A DNA stretch of 64,000 nucleotides. Source: Streptomyces sp. NWU339. GTDB taxonomy: Bacteria; Actinomycetota; Actinomycetes; Streptomycetales; Streptomycetaceae. The notes under the pieces were generated by a model that saw nothing but the letters and a program-made list of their open reading frames with translations, did no database searches and was not told the DNA's origin. This document shows, one piece after another, positions 36,328 to 44,794 of this stretch. The stretch lies in assembly GCF_003143855.1 (NCBI RefSeq), contig NZ_QFRK01000031.1, positions 1 to 64,000 on the forward strand. The letters are read 5' to 3'. The translations under genes and the position numbers were made by a program. Within the stretch, counting starts at the first letter, position 1. Each line of letters opens with the position of its first letter.

Positions 36328-37608
36328 TCAGGCGGGACGTCGCTGATCCTCGACCACTCCGAGCGGTGTCGGCACGACGGTCCCCGTGGTGTCGAGGAGC
36401 GGGCCGATCCAGTCCGTCGCCCGGGCCTGGTAGTTGTTGATCGCGTGGGTCTGCGTCGCCATGAGGTCCGTCAGATAACGCCCGAACGGCTGTGCGTTGT
36501 AGATGCCGGTGCCGCCCGCGACGCGGTACAACTCGGTGCCGTACCGGGCCGCGCGTGCGGGGATGTGCGCGGACTGGAAGCGGAACTCCTCCAGTCGCTC
36601 GTCGCTGACCTCGGGACCTCCGCCGGCCTCGGAGATCATCGCGGCGTAGTTGGCGTACAGTCGCCCCTTCGCCTCCGAGACGAAGGAGTAGGCCTCGGCC
36701 AGCGCGAGGGCGGTGGCCGGGTCGACCCTGGGCCGGCGTTTGCCCCTGTTGAACTCCACCAGGGCGTCCGCCATGCCCTTCAGGGCGCCGAGCGCCGTCG
36801 GTGCCTGGGTGGCCCGTGAGAAGACCTGGAAGAACGGGAGCCTGAACAGCAGACCCGTGTTGAGCGCCAGGCCCGGTGCGGTTCTCCGGTGCACCTCGGT
36901 CCAGGTCAGGCTCCGGTGGTCGGGAACGAACGCGTCCTCGACCACGATGTCGTTGCTGCCGGTGGCCCGCAGACCGGACACGTCCCAGTTGTGGACGATC
37001 TCGTAGTCCTCGCGCGGGAGCAGCAGCACGTGGCTGCCGACCGGCCCTGGTCCGGGGGTCGGTTCGCCCTCGATGTTGGCCCCGAGCAGCGCCCAGTCGC
37101 AGTAGTCGCTGCCGGAGGAGAAGGACCACCGTCCGGACAGGCGGTACCCGCCGTCCACCCGCCTGGCCGTCTGGGGTGCGTACGGCGAGCTGATCAGGGT
37201 GGTCGTGTCCGAGGACCAGACGTCGGACTGTGCGCGGGGGTCGAAGAAACCCAGGTGGAAGTGGTGGATGCCGACCACGCCCAGGACCCACCCCACCGAG
37301 GGGTCGCCCTCGGCGAGGATGGAGGTCACCTCGAAGGACTCGATGGGAGTGAGCTCGTACCCGCCGTGGGCACGGGGCTGCAGCATCTGGAAGAAGCCGG
37401 CCCGCTGCATGTCCGCGATCGTCTCGGGCAGCAGCCGGTCCTGCCGGGCCTGCCGCGCCGCTCGCTCCTTGAGGACCGGGACCAGGTCCCGGGCCCGCCG
37501 CACCAGCGGCGAGGTGCTGAAGTCGCCCAGGAGGAATGCGTGGACGTCTCCGGTCGGTTCGACGTCACCGGTCAACCGGTCGGGGTGCAGCGCGAGGAGC
37601 TCGGTCAT
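36328..37608 (-). CDS. Flavin-dependent monooxygenase of the acyl-CoA dehydrogenase fold (HsaA/HpaH-C2 type)
   Basis: The 426-residue protein has an acyl-CoA dehydrogenase fold but resembles two-component aromatic hydroxylases (HsaA, C2 of 4-hydroxyphenylacetate hydroxylase). Visible: V-L-K-E-R-A-A-R-Q-A-R-Q-D-R (about 45-58), G-D-P-S-V-G-W-V-L-G (about 104-113), G-R-W-S-F-S-S-G-S-D-Y (about 159-169), D-I-V-V-E-D-A-F-V-P (about 217-226) and the C-terminal G-G-T-G-I-Y-N (about 366-372). Such enzymes use reduced flavin from a separate reductase; the flavin reductase at 48568 is the natural partner (inference). It follows the ligase gene by 67 bp in the same operon. Confidence 0.8.
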   Translation of the reverse strand: MTELLALHPDRLTGDVEPTGDVHAFLLGDFSTSPLVRRARDLVPVLKERAARQARQDRLLPETIADMQRAGFFQMLQPRAHGGYELTPIESFEVTSILAEGDPSVGWVLGVVGIHHFHLGFFDPRAQSDVWSSDTTTLISSPYAPQTARRVDGGYRLSGRWSFSSGSDYCDWALLGANIEGEPTPGPGPVGSHVLLLPREDYEIVHNWDVSGLRATGSNDIVVEDAFVPDHRSLTWTEVHRRTAPGLALNTGLLFRLPFFQVFSRATQAPTALGALKGMADALVEFNRGKRRPRVDPATALALAEAYSFVSEAKGRLYANYAAMISEAGGGPEVSDERLEEFRFQSAHIPARAARYGTELYRVAGGTGIYNAQPFGRYLTDLMATQTHAINNYQARATDWIGPLLDTTGTVVPTPLGVVEDQRRPA

Positions 37609-37675
37609 GGGGCGTTCCTTTCCGCGGTCGTGCAAGGCTGCTGTGGCAGGTCCACTGGCGGGACGTGTGAGGGGT

Positions 37676-39292
37676 TCACCTGGGCCCGGGCCGGGCCGGC
37701 TGCTGGTCGGCGGAGACGTCGACCTCACGGGCCCGGTCGCGCAGAGTGGCGTCTGCCCTCAGGAGGTGTTTGGCGACCTTCCCGGTCGGTGTGAGCGGCA
37801 TGTCCTGGGTGAGGAGGACGTAGCGGGGCCGCTTGATGCGGGCCAGCCGGGCGCCGCAGAAGTCGGCGACCTCCTGCTCGGTCAGGAGGGAGTCCGCACG
37901 GGGCGTGGCGACCAGCAGGATGTCCTCGTCGCCCATCTCGGACGGCACTCCGACCGCGGCCGCCAGCACCACCTCCGGGTGTTCGGCGACCACCCTGTCG
38001 AGCTCGGCTCCGGAGACGTTCTCGCCCCGCCGGCGGATGATGTCCTTCTTCCGCGCGACGAAGTAGTACCAGCCGTCCTCGTCCCGTCGCACCAGATCGC
38101 CGGTCCTGAACCAGTCGCCCTCGAAGGCGTCGGCCGTCTGTTCGGGTTCGCGGAAGTACTCCAGCATCACGATGGGCGTCCGTACCCAGAGCTCCCCGAC
38201 CTCGCCGTCGGGAACGTCCGCACCGGCTTCGTCCACGATGCGGCACTGCGCCCACGGCCGTGCGGGATCAGGATGCCGGCAGAGCCTGCCCATGCTGCCC
38301 GGCCTGGCCTCCGCGTCGTACGGGGTGCTCAGGATGCCCGGGATCTCGGTCATGCCGTACCCGCCCACCAGGTGGGGCACCTCGAACCGCTCCCGGAACG
38401 CTCGTGTGCTCGCCTGCCGGATCCCGTAGACCTTGCGCAGACCGTGGCCGGGCACGTACTCGTCGCCGGGCCGGTTGAGCAGGATCGCGCTGATCGCCTC
38501 GATCATGTTGACCTGCGTCGCGCCGAGCCGCTTGACCGTGGGCCAGAAGCGCGAGGCGGAGAAACGCGGTTCCAGCAGGAGGGTGGCACCGGCGGCGAGC
38601 GCTCCGGCCACGGAATAGAGCAGGCCGTTGACGTGGAACAGTGGAAGGATGGTGAGCACCCGGTCGTGCGGCTGCAGCCGCACCCGCTCCACGAAGCTCT
38701 CTCCGGCGGCGATCACGCTCTGCTGGCTGTGCAGGACGCCCTTCGGGAAACCGGTGGTCCCCGAGGTGTAGATCATGACGCACGGAGCCTGCCGGTCACC
38801 GCCGCCCAGCTCGATCGGCTCGGCGTCGAGGAGCCCGCCGTCGAGCCGCTGGATCCAGGCGGAGCTGTCGACGTCGTCGCGTGCGGCCTCGGCGACCGGT
38901 TCGGCGGCCTCGTCGCAGAGGATCGCCCGGGCACCCGACTGACGGAGCACGTAGGCCGCTTCCTCCGCCTTGAAGTCGGGGTTGACGGGCACGAACACCG
39001 CACCCAGCCCGGCGGCGGCCAGCAGGGCGAGTACATGCCAGTCGCTGTTGCGGCCCATGACGAGCACCCGGTCCCCGGCCTCCACCCCCCTGTTCCGGAG
39101 GTGGCCGGCCAGCCGTCCCGTCGCGTCGGCGGCCTGGGCCCAGGTCCATGAACGCTCACCGCACACCAGCATCGGACGGTCCGGATCCGCCGCGGCCCGG
39201 CCGGCCACCAGGTCGATCAGGGTGTCATCGTGCTCCCGGTAGAGAGCGAGCACCTCGGCCGAGGTGTACCGATCGCCCCACTCATCAGTCAT
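37676..39292 (-). CDS. AMP-forming acyl-CoA ligase
   Basis: The 538-residue ANL-superfamily ligase activates a carboxylic acid with ATP and CoA. Motifs: P-loop Y-T-S-G-T-T-G-F-P-K-G (about 174-184), Y-G-M-T-E (about 313-317), G-D-W-F-R-T-G-D-L (about 395-403), and the C-terminal catalytic Lys in P-L-T-P-T-G-K-V-A-K (about 505-514). Overall it looks nearest to crotonobetaine/carnitine or aromatic acid CoA ligases. The acid cannot be read from sequence. Its start overlaps the upstream lyase by 8 bp. Confidence 0.87.
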   Translation of the reverse strand: MTDEWGDRYTSAEVLALYREHDDTLIDLVAGRAAADPDRPMLVCGERSWTWAQAADATGRLAGHLRNRGVEAGDRVLVMGRNSDWHVLALLAAAGLGAVFVPVNPDFKAEEAAYVLRQSGARAILCDEAAEPVAEAARDDVDSSAWIQRLDGGLLDAEPIELGGGDRQAPCVMIYTSGTTGFPKGVLHSQQSVIAAGESFVERVRLQPHDRVLTILPLFHVNGLLYSVAGALAAGATLLLEPRFSASRFWPTVKRLGATQVNMIEAISAILLNRPGDEYVPGHGLRKVYGIRQASTRAFRERFEVPHLVGGYGMTEIPGILSTPYDAEARPGSMGRLCRHPDPARPWAQCRIVDEAGADVPDGEVGELWVRTPIVMLEYFREPEQTADAFEGDWFRTGDLVRRDEDGWYYFVARKKDIIRRRGENVSGAELDRVVAEHPEVVLAAAVGVPSEMGDEDILLVATPRADSLLTEQEVADFCGARLARIKRPRYVLLTQDMPLTPTGKVAKHLLRADATLRDRAREVDVSADQQPARPGPR

Positions 39293-40061
39293 GCGTGGTC
39301 TCCTCGGGATCCGAGTACGGGATGCCCTCCCTGGTGAGCTGCCAGATGGTGCGGGCGGAGGGCTGGGCGAACTCCTCCACCACATGGCCGAGCAGACCGC
39401 CGGCCCGGGACACCACGGCAAGTCCGCGACCGGCCTTCAGCGGGATCCCGATCTCCAGGAACAGCGCGGCGATGGCACCCGTGGCGTTGATGGTGAGGTG
39501 ACGGCCGCCCCGGGCCGCGTCCACCTCGCGGCTCAGCCGCCGCAGCAGGTCGACGTAGCGGCCGGTGATTCCGTTCTCCTCGGCCACTTCGAGGAGGGTG
39601 ACCGCGCGCGGGTCGTCCGGCTTGTGCAGGCGGTGGCCGAATCCCGGTACCGGCCGCTTGGCGCTCACGTACTCCTCTGCCACGCGCTTGCAGTAGGCGT
39701 CCGGGTCCTCGCCGCTCTCGACACCCTCCACCAGCAGTTCGGCGCAGCCCTCCATGGTCCCGGCGAACACCGGCCCGACCGACAGCAGTCCGGCGGCGAT
39801 CGCCACCTGCACGTCGTCCGGCACGCTGTCGGCTGCCAGCCTGGTGATGATCGACGTGGGGGTCCACCCGTGCTCCATGAGCGTGACCAGGCAGGCGTCG
39901 AGAACCCGTGCTTCGGGCGGCGTGGGCATCCGGCCGACGGACAGGAAGTAGATCATGTCCGTGAAGCTGTGCCGGCCGATGAGGTCCTCGCACAGGTCCT
40001 TCCCGCGGACGGTGATCGAGGTCGCGTCGGAGGTCGCGATGTGGGTGCGGCTGCTGGTCAC
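39285..40061 (-). CDS. Short citrate synthase / citryl-CoA lyase family protein (copy 2), catalytic Asp replaced
   Basis: The 258-residue protein has the same fold as copy 1 but is shorter. It has P-G-F-G-H-R-L-H (about 127-134) with the active-site His. Where copy 1 has N-I-D-G, this has N-A-T-G, so the Asp expected to act as catalytic base is Thr. The start is GTG at 40061, overlapping the CoA transferase stop by 4 bp. It probably cleaves or forms a different acyl-CoA/oxo acid pair from copy 1 (inference). Confidence 0.8.
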   Translation of the reverse strand: MTSSRTHIATSDATSITVRGKDLCEDLIGRHSFTDMIYFLSVGRMPTPPEARVLDACLVTLMEHGWTPTSIITRLAADSVPDDVQVAIAAGLLSVGPVFAGTMEGCAELLVEGVESGEDPDAYCKRVAEEYVSAKRPVPGFGHRLHKPDDPRAVTLLEVAEENGITGRYVDLLRRLSREVDAARGGRHLTINATGAIAALFLEIGIPLKAGRGLAVVSRAGGLLGHVVEEFAQPSARTIWQLTREGIPYSDPEETTHD

Positions 40062-41245
40062 TGTGCGGTTCCTGACTCCGGTGCCGGCGCGGAGCCGACC
40101 AGTTCGTCGTGGTATTCGTCGAGCGCGGGCGCCGTGGTGCCGAAGCCCGCTCGCACGCCGTTGATGCTCAGCGGCAGCCCGGTGAGCTTGAGCCGGTCGT
40201 CGGCGTTGTCCAGGACGATGTCCATGGCGTGGGTCTGGGGGTGCTCCAGCACCTGCGGGATCGAATGGATGGGTGCGCACGGCACGCCGGCGCGCTCCAG
40301 ACACGCGATCCAGTCGGCGACGGTGCTGCGGCCGACGAGTTCGGAGATGAGCGGAAGCAGCGTGGCCCGGTTCTCGTTGCGCGCGGCGTTCGTGGCGAAG
40401 CGGGGGTCGCTCGCCCACTCGGGCTTCTCCAGGGCCGCGGCCAGCTTGGCGAACAGGCGGTCGTTGCCCGCGGCGATGATGAACGGGCCGTCCGACGCCT
40501 CGAACGCGCCGTAGGGAGTCAACGAGTTGTGGCCGGTACCGACCCGGGGCGGGATGGTGCCGGTCGCCCCGTAGTCCGCGATGTGCCGTCCCGCCCAGCT
40601 GACGGCCGTCTCCAGCAAGGAGGTCCTCACCTCACCGCCGACCCCCGTCGACTGGCGTTCCAGGACCGCGGCGAGCACGCCGATCACGGTCCACATGCCC
40701 GTTCCGAGGTCGACGACCGACGGACCCACCCGGGAGGGCGGACCGCTCGGGTCACCGTTGATGGCGATGAGACCGGAGAAGGCCTGCAGCAGCGGCTCGT
40801 AGCCGGGGCGGTTCGCCATCGGACCGGTGTGACCGAACGCCGACATCGAGCAGTAGATCAGCCGGGGGTTCACGGCCCTGAGCGTCTCGGCGTCGGCCCC
40901 GAGCTTGTTCTCGACGCCCGGGCGCAGGTTGTGGATGAAGACGTCGGCGTCGCGGATGAGGTCGAGGAAGACCTTGTAGTCGGCCTCGTCGTCCAGCGAC
41001 AGCACGACGGACCGCTTGTTCCGGTTCATCATGTGGAAACTGACCGAACTGTCGCCCACGAACGGCGGGCCCCAGCCGCGCGCGTCGTCCCCGCCGGGCT
41101 TCTCGACCTTGATGACCTCGGCGCCGAGGTCACCGAGAATCAACGAGGCGTACGGGGCGGCCAGGTTCTGGCCCATCTCGACGACCTTCAGGCCCGGAAG
41201 CATTCCGAGCGGCTTACCCGCTCCCTCGTTTCCCCGAACTCCCAC
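40058..41245 (-). CDS. Class III CoA transferase (CaiB/BaiF, copy 2)
   Basis: The 395-residue enzyme has V-V-E-M-G-Q-N-L-A-A-P-Y-A (about 21-33), A-E-V-I-K-V-E-K-P-G-G-D-D (about 41-53), the probable catalytic Asp in S-V-V-D-L-G-T-G (about 175), and a shortened C terminus. It is the first gene of the four-gene minus-strand operon (transferase, lyase, ligase, monooxygenase). GTG at 41245 is preceded by AGGAGA; an internal ATG at 41203 is possible. The motif order and neighbour (a citryl-CoA-lyase-like gene) mirror the first module at 29518-31685. Confidence 0.86.
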   Translation of the reverse strand: MGVRGNEGAGKPLGMLPGLKVVEMGQNLAAPYASLILGDLGAEVIKVEKPGGDDARGWGPPFVGDSSVSFHMMNRNKRSVVLSLDDEADYKVFLDLIRDADVFIHNLRPGVENKLGADAETLRAVNPRLIYCSMSAFGHTGPMANRPGYEPLLQAFSGLIAINGDPSGPPSRVGPSVVDLGTGMWTVIGVLAAVLERQSTGVGGEVRTSLLETAVSWAGRHIADYGATGTIPPRVGTGHNSLTPYGAFEASDGPFIIAAGNDRLFAKLAAALEKPEWASDPRFATNAARNENRATLLPLISELVGRSTVADWIACLERAGVPCAPIHSIPQVLEHPQTHAMDIVLDNADDRLKLTGLPLSINGVRAGFGTTAPALDEYHDELVGSAPAPESGTAQ

Positions 41246-41303
41246 AGCTTTCTCCTAGCGGCTTGGGCCCGGGCACTGGAGAACCCGGCGCGGACCAATC
41301 AAG

Positions 41304-41356
41304 TTGTTGTGGTGTCAACAGCATCCTCAGGTCAACTTGTTGTGTTGTCAACAGCA
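41304..41356. promoter_or_regulatory. Twin 20-bp direct repeats in the caiB2 promoter
   Basis: Two boxes (41304-41323 and 41337-41356), differing in one base, each with TTGTTGTG then GTCAACAGCA, spaced 33 bp, about three helix turns. On the minus strand one carries TTGACA (41351-41346) with GAGGAT 17 bp on, a likely promoter overlapped by the repeat. Confidence 0.6.
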
Positions 41357-41424
41357 ATCCGGGGCGCTCCCCCCGACCGCTCGGATTCCGGTACGGAATT
41401 CCGACGCGGGGAAGCGCCCCGGAT
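41357..41424 (-). terminator. Large hairpin terminator after the second MHS transporter
   Basis: Outer 12-bp stem (41357-41368 with 41413-41424) closing an inner ATTCCG/CGGAAT hairpin (41385-41399). It ends the transporter transcript before the caiB2 promoter. Confidence 0.65.
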
Positions 41425-41445
41425 GCTCGCGGCAGCGGATGCGGC

Positions 41446-42798
41446 TCAGCGGTCGGCCAGCGACTCCTGCGGCTCCGCGGAGCGGTCGGTGAGGAAGAAG
41501 GCCGTCACCAGGCTGATCAACGCCATTCCCATCAAGTACGGCGCGACCGCGATGACCGTGCCGAATCCCTGCGTCAGCGCCTCGGCGATCATCGGCGCGA
41601 ACGCGCCACCTAGGACGGCTCCGACGGCGTAGGCGAGCGACACCCCGGAGAGCCTGATCCTGGCCGGGAACATCTCCGCGAAGAGCGCCGACTGGGGGCC
41701 GTAGGTCAGGCCCAGCGGCACCGCCAGGGTCAGCAGGGCCACGCCGACGCCCGGTCCGGTGCCCTGACTGAGCAGCCAGAACTGCGGGAGGAGCAGCACG
41801 AACAGCAGCGAGTAGCCGAACTTGTAGACGACCGGACGGCCGGAGAGATCGCTCCACCGCGCGCCGACGTAGGTGAACGCGATCCACACGGCGCTGGCCG
41901 CGAAGAGCCACATCAGCACCTGAGGGCGAGGAAGGTCATGGGCGCTGGTCACGTAGGCCAGCGCGAAGCCGCCGACGATCATGTAGCCGGCGGCGATGTT
42001 GCCCACCATCGTGGCGGCGGCCTTCAGGACCTTGGTGCCGTGAGTGCTGAACAGCTCACGCAGGGGCGTCTTCGCCTTGGCCTTCGACTCCTCGAGCTCG
42101 GTGAAGACCGGCGACTCGGCGACCTGGGACCGCACGTACTGCCCCACCACGACCAGCACGACGGAGAAGAGGAAGGGCAGTCGCCAGCCCCACGCGTCGA
42201 AGGCCTCCTTGCCGAGCAGGGCGTTGAAGGCGCCCATCACGGTGATGGCGAGCATCATCCCGAGCGGCACGCCCATCTGCGGGAAGGACCCCATCCGCCC
42301 TCGGTGACCGGTCCTGGCGTGTTCCACGGCGAGCATGGCCGCGCCGCCCCACTCGCCACCGGCGGAGAGCCCCTGGAGGCAGCGCAGGAGGATGAGCAGG
42401 ATCGGGGCCGCGATTCCGATGGCCGCGGTCGTCGGCAGCAGGCCGACCAGCGTGGTCGACACGCCCATCAGCCCGAGCGTCAGCACCAGGACGATGCGAC
42501 GGCCGAACCGGTCGCCCAGATAACCCGAGACGACGGCGCCGAGCGGACGGAAGAAGAAGCTCACCCCGGCGGTCGCCAGGGCGGTGAGCTGGCTCCACTG
42601 GCCGAGCCCGCTGAAGAAGAGGTCACCGAAGAGCAGGGCCGCGACCTGCGCGTAGACCAGGAAGTCGTACCACTCGATGGTGGTGCCCACCAGCGTGGCG
42701 TAGACGACCCGGCGGCGTTGCTTCTCCTCGCCCCCTGGAGCGGGGCCGGTCGCCAGGGCGACCGACGCTTTGGGCTCAGCAGTCTGATTCGCTTCCAT
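41446..42798 (-). CDS. MFS transporter, metabolite:H+ symporter (MHS) type, copy 2
   Basis: The 450-residue, 12-TM protein has the MHS signature G-T-T-I-E-W-Y-D-F-L-V-Y (about 37-48), L-G-D-R-F-G-R-R (about 93-100) and the S-A-G-G-E-W-G-G-A (about 145-153) segment. It is distinct from copy 1, so the island may import two different acids, or an acid and its analogue. ATG at 42798. It is divergent from the P450 operon across 414 bp full of operator-like dyads. Confidence 0.87.
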   Translation of the reverse strand: MEANQTAEPKASVALATGPAPGGEEKQRRRVVYATLVGTTIEWYDFLVYAQVAALLFGDLFFSGLGQWSQLTALATAGVSFFFRPLGAVVSGYLGDRFGRRIVLVLTLGLMGVSTTLVGLLPTTAAIGIAAPILLILLRCLQGLSAGGEWGGAAMLAVEHARTGHRGRMGSFPQMGVPLGMMLAITVMGAFNALLGKEAFDAWGWRLPFLFSVVLVVVGQYVRSQVAESPVFTELEESKAKAKTPLRELFSTHGTKVLKAAATMVGNIAAGYMIVGGFALAYVTSAHDLPRPQVLMWLFAASAVWIAFTYVGARWSDLSGRPVVYKFGYSLLFVLLLPQFWLLSQGTGPGVGVALLTLAVPLGLTYGPQSALFAEMFPARIRLSGVSLAYAVGAVLGGAFAPMIAEALTQGFGTVIAVAPYLMGMALISLVTAFFLTDRSAEPQESLADR

Positions 42799-42944
42799 GA
42801 CGTCCTCTCTCGACTGGATACCGCTACGGAAGTGCCGCCCCCGAACCGACGATGAGCCGCGACACGAGAAGGCTCGTTCCGGACACGGGACAACGCGGCT
42901 CAGCAAGATGTTGAGTGATCAAGGGCACACGTTCTCCCTCCGTT

Positions 42945-42970
42945 CTTGACTTGTCAAGGGTCAATTTGAC
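42945..42970. promoter_or_regulatory. Adjacent TTGAC/GTCAA palindromes
   Basis: CTTGAC-TT-GTCAAG (42945-42958) and GTCAA-T-TTGAC (42960-42970): two perfect palindromes back to back, 147 bp before the transporter start. They match the other GTTGAC-type boxes of the island. Confidence 0.55.
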
Positions 42971-42971
42971 A

Positions 42972-43000
42972 ACTGTGGAAAAAGTGCACCTGTCCACAGT
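42972..43000. repeat. Inverted repeat ACTGTGGA / TCCACAGT
   Basis: 8-bp perfect arms with a 13-nt spacer. The arms share CTGTGGA/TCCACAG with the repeat at 5368-5399 and resemble Streptomyces DnaA boxes. Confidence 0.5.
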
Positions 43001-43120
43001 CGGGGGACTCCAGGGTCTCCGTGAGCCTCGCCCGCGGCCGGTCGGCGGGCTTCGGTGCCTCCCCGGTCGGCGCGATCGTGTGCCGGTCGGGCCTTGCGGC
43101 CGCCTCGGTCACCGAGGTTC
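43001..43120. other. Central part of the P450/transporter divergent gap
   Basis: 120 bp of ordinary GC-rich sequence. I see no gene or repeat. It separates the two dyad groups. Confidence 0.4.
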
Positions 43121-43175
43121 GTTGACAAATCATCAACCGCCGGGACAGACTCGGCCACCTGTTGACGAAACAACA
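43121..43175 (+). promoter_or_regulatory. P450 operon promoter with two GTTGA dyads
   Basis: GTTGA-N7-TCAAC (43121-43137) overlaps a -35-like TTGACA (43122-43127) with CAGACT 18 bp downstream. TGTTG-N6-CAACA lies at 43160-43175. A repressor on either would block transcription toward the P450 gene at 43213. Confidence 0.5.
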
Positions 43176-43212
43176 TGCGGCCGCTGCGGCCGCTGAGGGA
43201 GGGTGGAGACGG

Positions 43213-44478
43213 ATGGCGGTGGTGGATCAGCGACCGACGGCCGCACGATGCCCCGTGACCAGCGGTTTCAGGCCGTTCGACCACGACGGCACCTACGAGT
43301 TCTTCTCGACGGCCCGTCGCGAGGCGCCGGTGTTCTACAACGAGGAGACCGACTACTGGGTCGTCACGAAGCGGGAGGACGTCCTCTCGGTGTTCAAGGA
43401 CCCCGAGCGGTTCTCCGCCTCGAACGTCCTGGACTCGCTGGAGAGCTACCCCGAGGAACTGACCCGGTTCCTCACCGACAGCGGATTTACCGTCGAACCG
43501 GTGCAGTCCAACACGGACCGGCCCCGGCACACCCGGATCCGGCAGAGCGCCGGCCAGTTCCTCAACCCCAAGCGCTATCGCGAGTACGAGCCGCGGATCC
43601 GCGAGCTGGTGCAGGAGTACGTGGCCGGCCTGCGCGGCAAGGACGAGGTCGACATCGTCGCCGAGCTGACGCACGAGATGCCCGCGCGCGTGGTGTTCAT
43701 GCTCCTCGGGGTCGACGACGTGGACCCCCTGATGATCAAGCGGTGGGCGCTCAACCGCGCCACGATGATCTGGGGCAAGCTGACCCGGCAGGAAATGATC
43801 GATGCCGGCCATGAGCTGAACGACTTCTTCCACTTCTGCAAGGAGATCGTCGAGGACCGCAAGCGGGCACCGCGCGACGACTACCCCAGCAAACTGCTGG
43901 AACTGCGCGGGGGCGACGACTCGGTACTGACCGAGAACGAGATCGTCTGTCTGGTGTTCGCGCTGCTGCTGGCCGGTCACGAGGCCGTGACCAACGGTCT
44001 GACCATCAGCATCCTCACGCTGCTGGAGAACCGCGGGACCTGGGAGGAACTGGTCGCGGATCCGGCACTGATCCCGCGTGCGATCGAGGAGGTCCTCCGG
44101 CACAGCACCCCGGTCATGACCTGGCGGCGCAGGGCCCTCGAGGACGTCGAACTCAGCGGCGTGACCATCCCCGCGGGAGGCAAGGTCCTGCTGAGCCTGG
44201 CATCGGCGAACCACGACGAGGACCGGTACGAACGGCCGTCGGACTTCGACATCCACCGCCCCGACGCACGAGGTCACCTGTCCTTCGGATACGGCGTCCA
44301 CGTGTGCATGGGCGCCCCTCTGGCACGCATCGAAATGAAGATCGTGCTGGAAGAACTCATCAACGCCTTCCCCGGCATGGAGCTGGTGAAGGGACAACGA
44401 CCCGCATGGACGAAGACGATGGCCCACCGCGGTCCGCAGAGTCTGCTGGTCCGGCTTGGAGGTTCTGACCATGGCTGA
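43213..44478 (+). CDS. Cytochrome P450
   Basis: The 421-residue soluble P450 has the K-helix E-E-V-L-R-H (about 296-301) and the heme-binding F-G-Y-G-V-H-V-C-M-G (about 358-367) with the Cys ligand. The I-helix reads A-G-H-E-A-V-T where most P450s have A-G-x-E/D-T-T, so the conserved proton-relay Thr is Ala. It is followed by its own ferredoxin and reductase, forming a class I system, like those that demethylate methoxybenzoates or oxidise terpenoids. The substrate is unknown. ATG at 43213 after GGAGGGTGGAG; the stop overlaps ferredoxin by 8 bp. Confidence 0.92.
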   Translation: MAVVDQRPTAARCPVTSGFRPFDHDGTYEFFSTARREAPVFYNEETDYWVVTKREDVLSVFKDPERFSASNVLDSLESYPEELTRFLTDSGFTVEPVQSNTDRPRHTRIRQSAGQFLNPKRYREYEPRIRELVQEYVAGLRGKDEVDIVAELTHEMPARVVFMLLGVDDVDPLMIKRWALNRATMIWGKLTRQEMIDAGHELNDFFHFCKEIVEDRKRAPRDDYPSKLLELRGGDDSVLTENEIVCLVFALLLAGHEAVTNGLTISILTLLENRGTWEELVADPALIPRAIEEVLRHSTPVMTWRRRALEDVELSGVTIPAGGKVLLSLASANHDEDRYERPSDFDIHRPDARGHLSFGYGVHVCMGAPLARIEMKIVLEELINAFPGMELVKGQRPAWTKTMAHRGPQSLLVRLGGSDHG

Positions 44479-44785
44479 GGTGACCTGGATCACCGCCGAC
44501 GGCGAGCGCATCACCGCCGAGGTCGGCGACGGCGTCAACCTGATGGAGGCGGCCGTGGCCAACGGCGTGCCCGGCATCGTCGGTGAATGCGGTGGCGGGA
44601 TGATGTGCGCCACCTGCCACGTCTACGTCGAGTCCGACCACCGGACCGGCGAGCCCGGCCCGATCGAGGCCGACCTGCTGGACTTCGCCGACGCTCCTCG
44701 ACGCGACGGCAGCCGTCTGAGCTGTCAGATCTCCGCCCGGCCCGAGCTGGACGGAATCACCGTCGAAGTACCGCCGGCCTGGTGA
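44471..44785 (+). CDS. [2Fe-2S] ferredoxin, putidaredoxin type
   Basis: The 104-residue ferredoxin has C-G-G-G-M-M-C-A-T-C (about 39-48) and the fourth Cys in R-L-S-C-Q (about 85), the adrenodoxin/putidaredoxin pattern. It passes electrons from the reductase encoded next to the P450 encoded before. The overlap with the P450 stop and the 9-bp gap to the reductase suggest balanced co-expression. Confidence 0.93.
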   Translation: MAEVTWITADGERITAEVGDGVNLMEAAVANGVPGIVGECGGGMMCATCHVYVESDHRTGEPGPIEADLLDFADAPRRDGSRLSCQISARPELDGITVEVPPAW

Positions 44786-44794
44786 CACCGCGCC

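Noticed and set aside
36328..37608. Annotating this as a normal beta-oxidation acyl-CoA dehydrogenase
   Set aside because: Its motif set fits two-component flavin hydroxylases, it lacks the usual catalytic-base region, and a flavin reductase is encoded in the same island.
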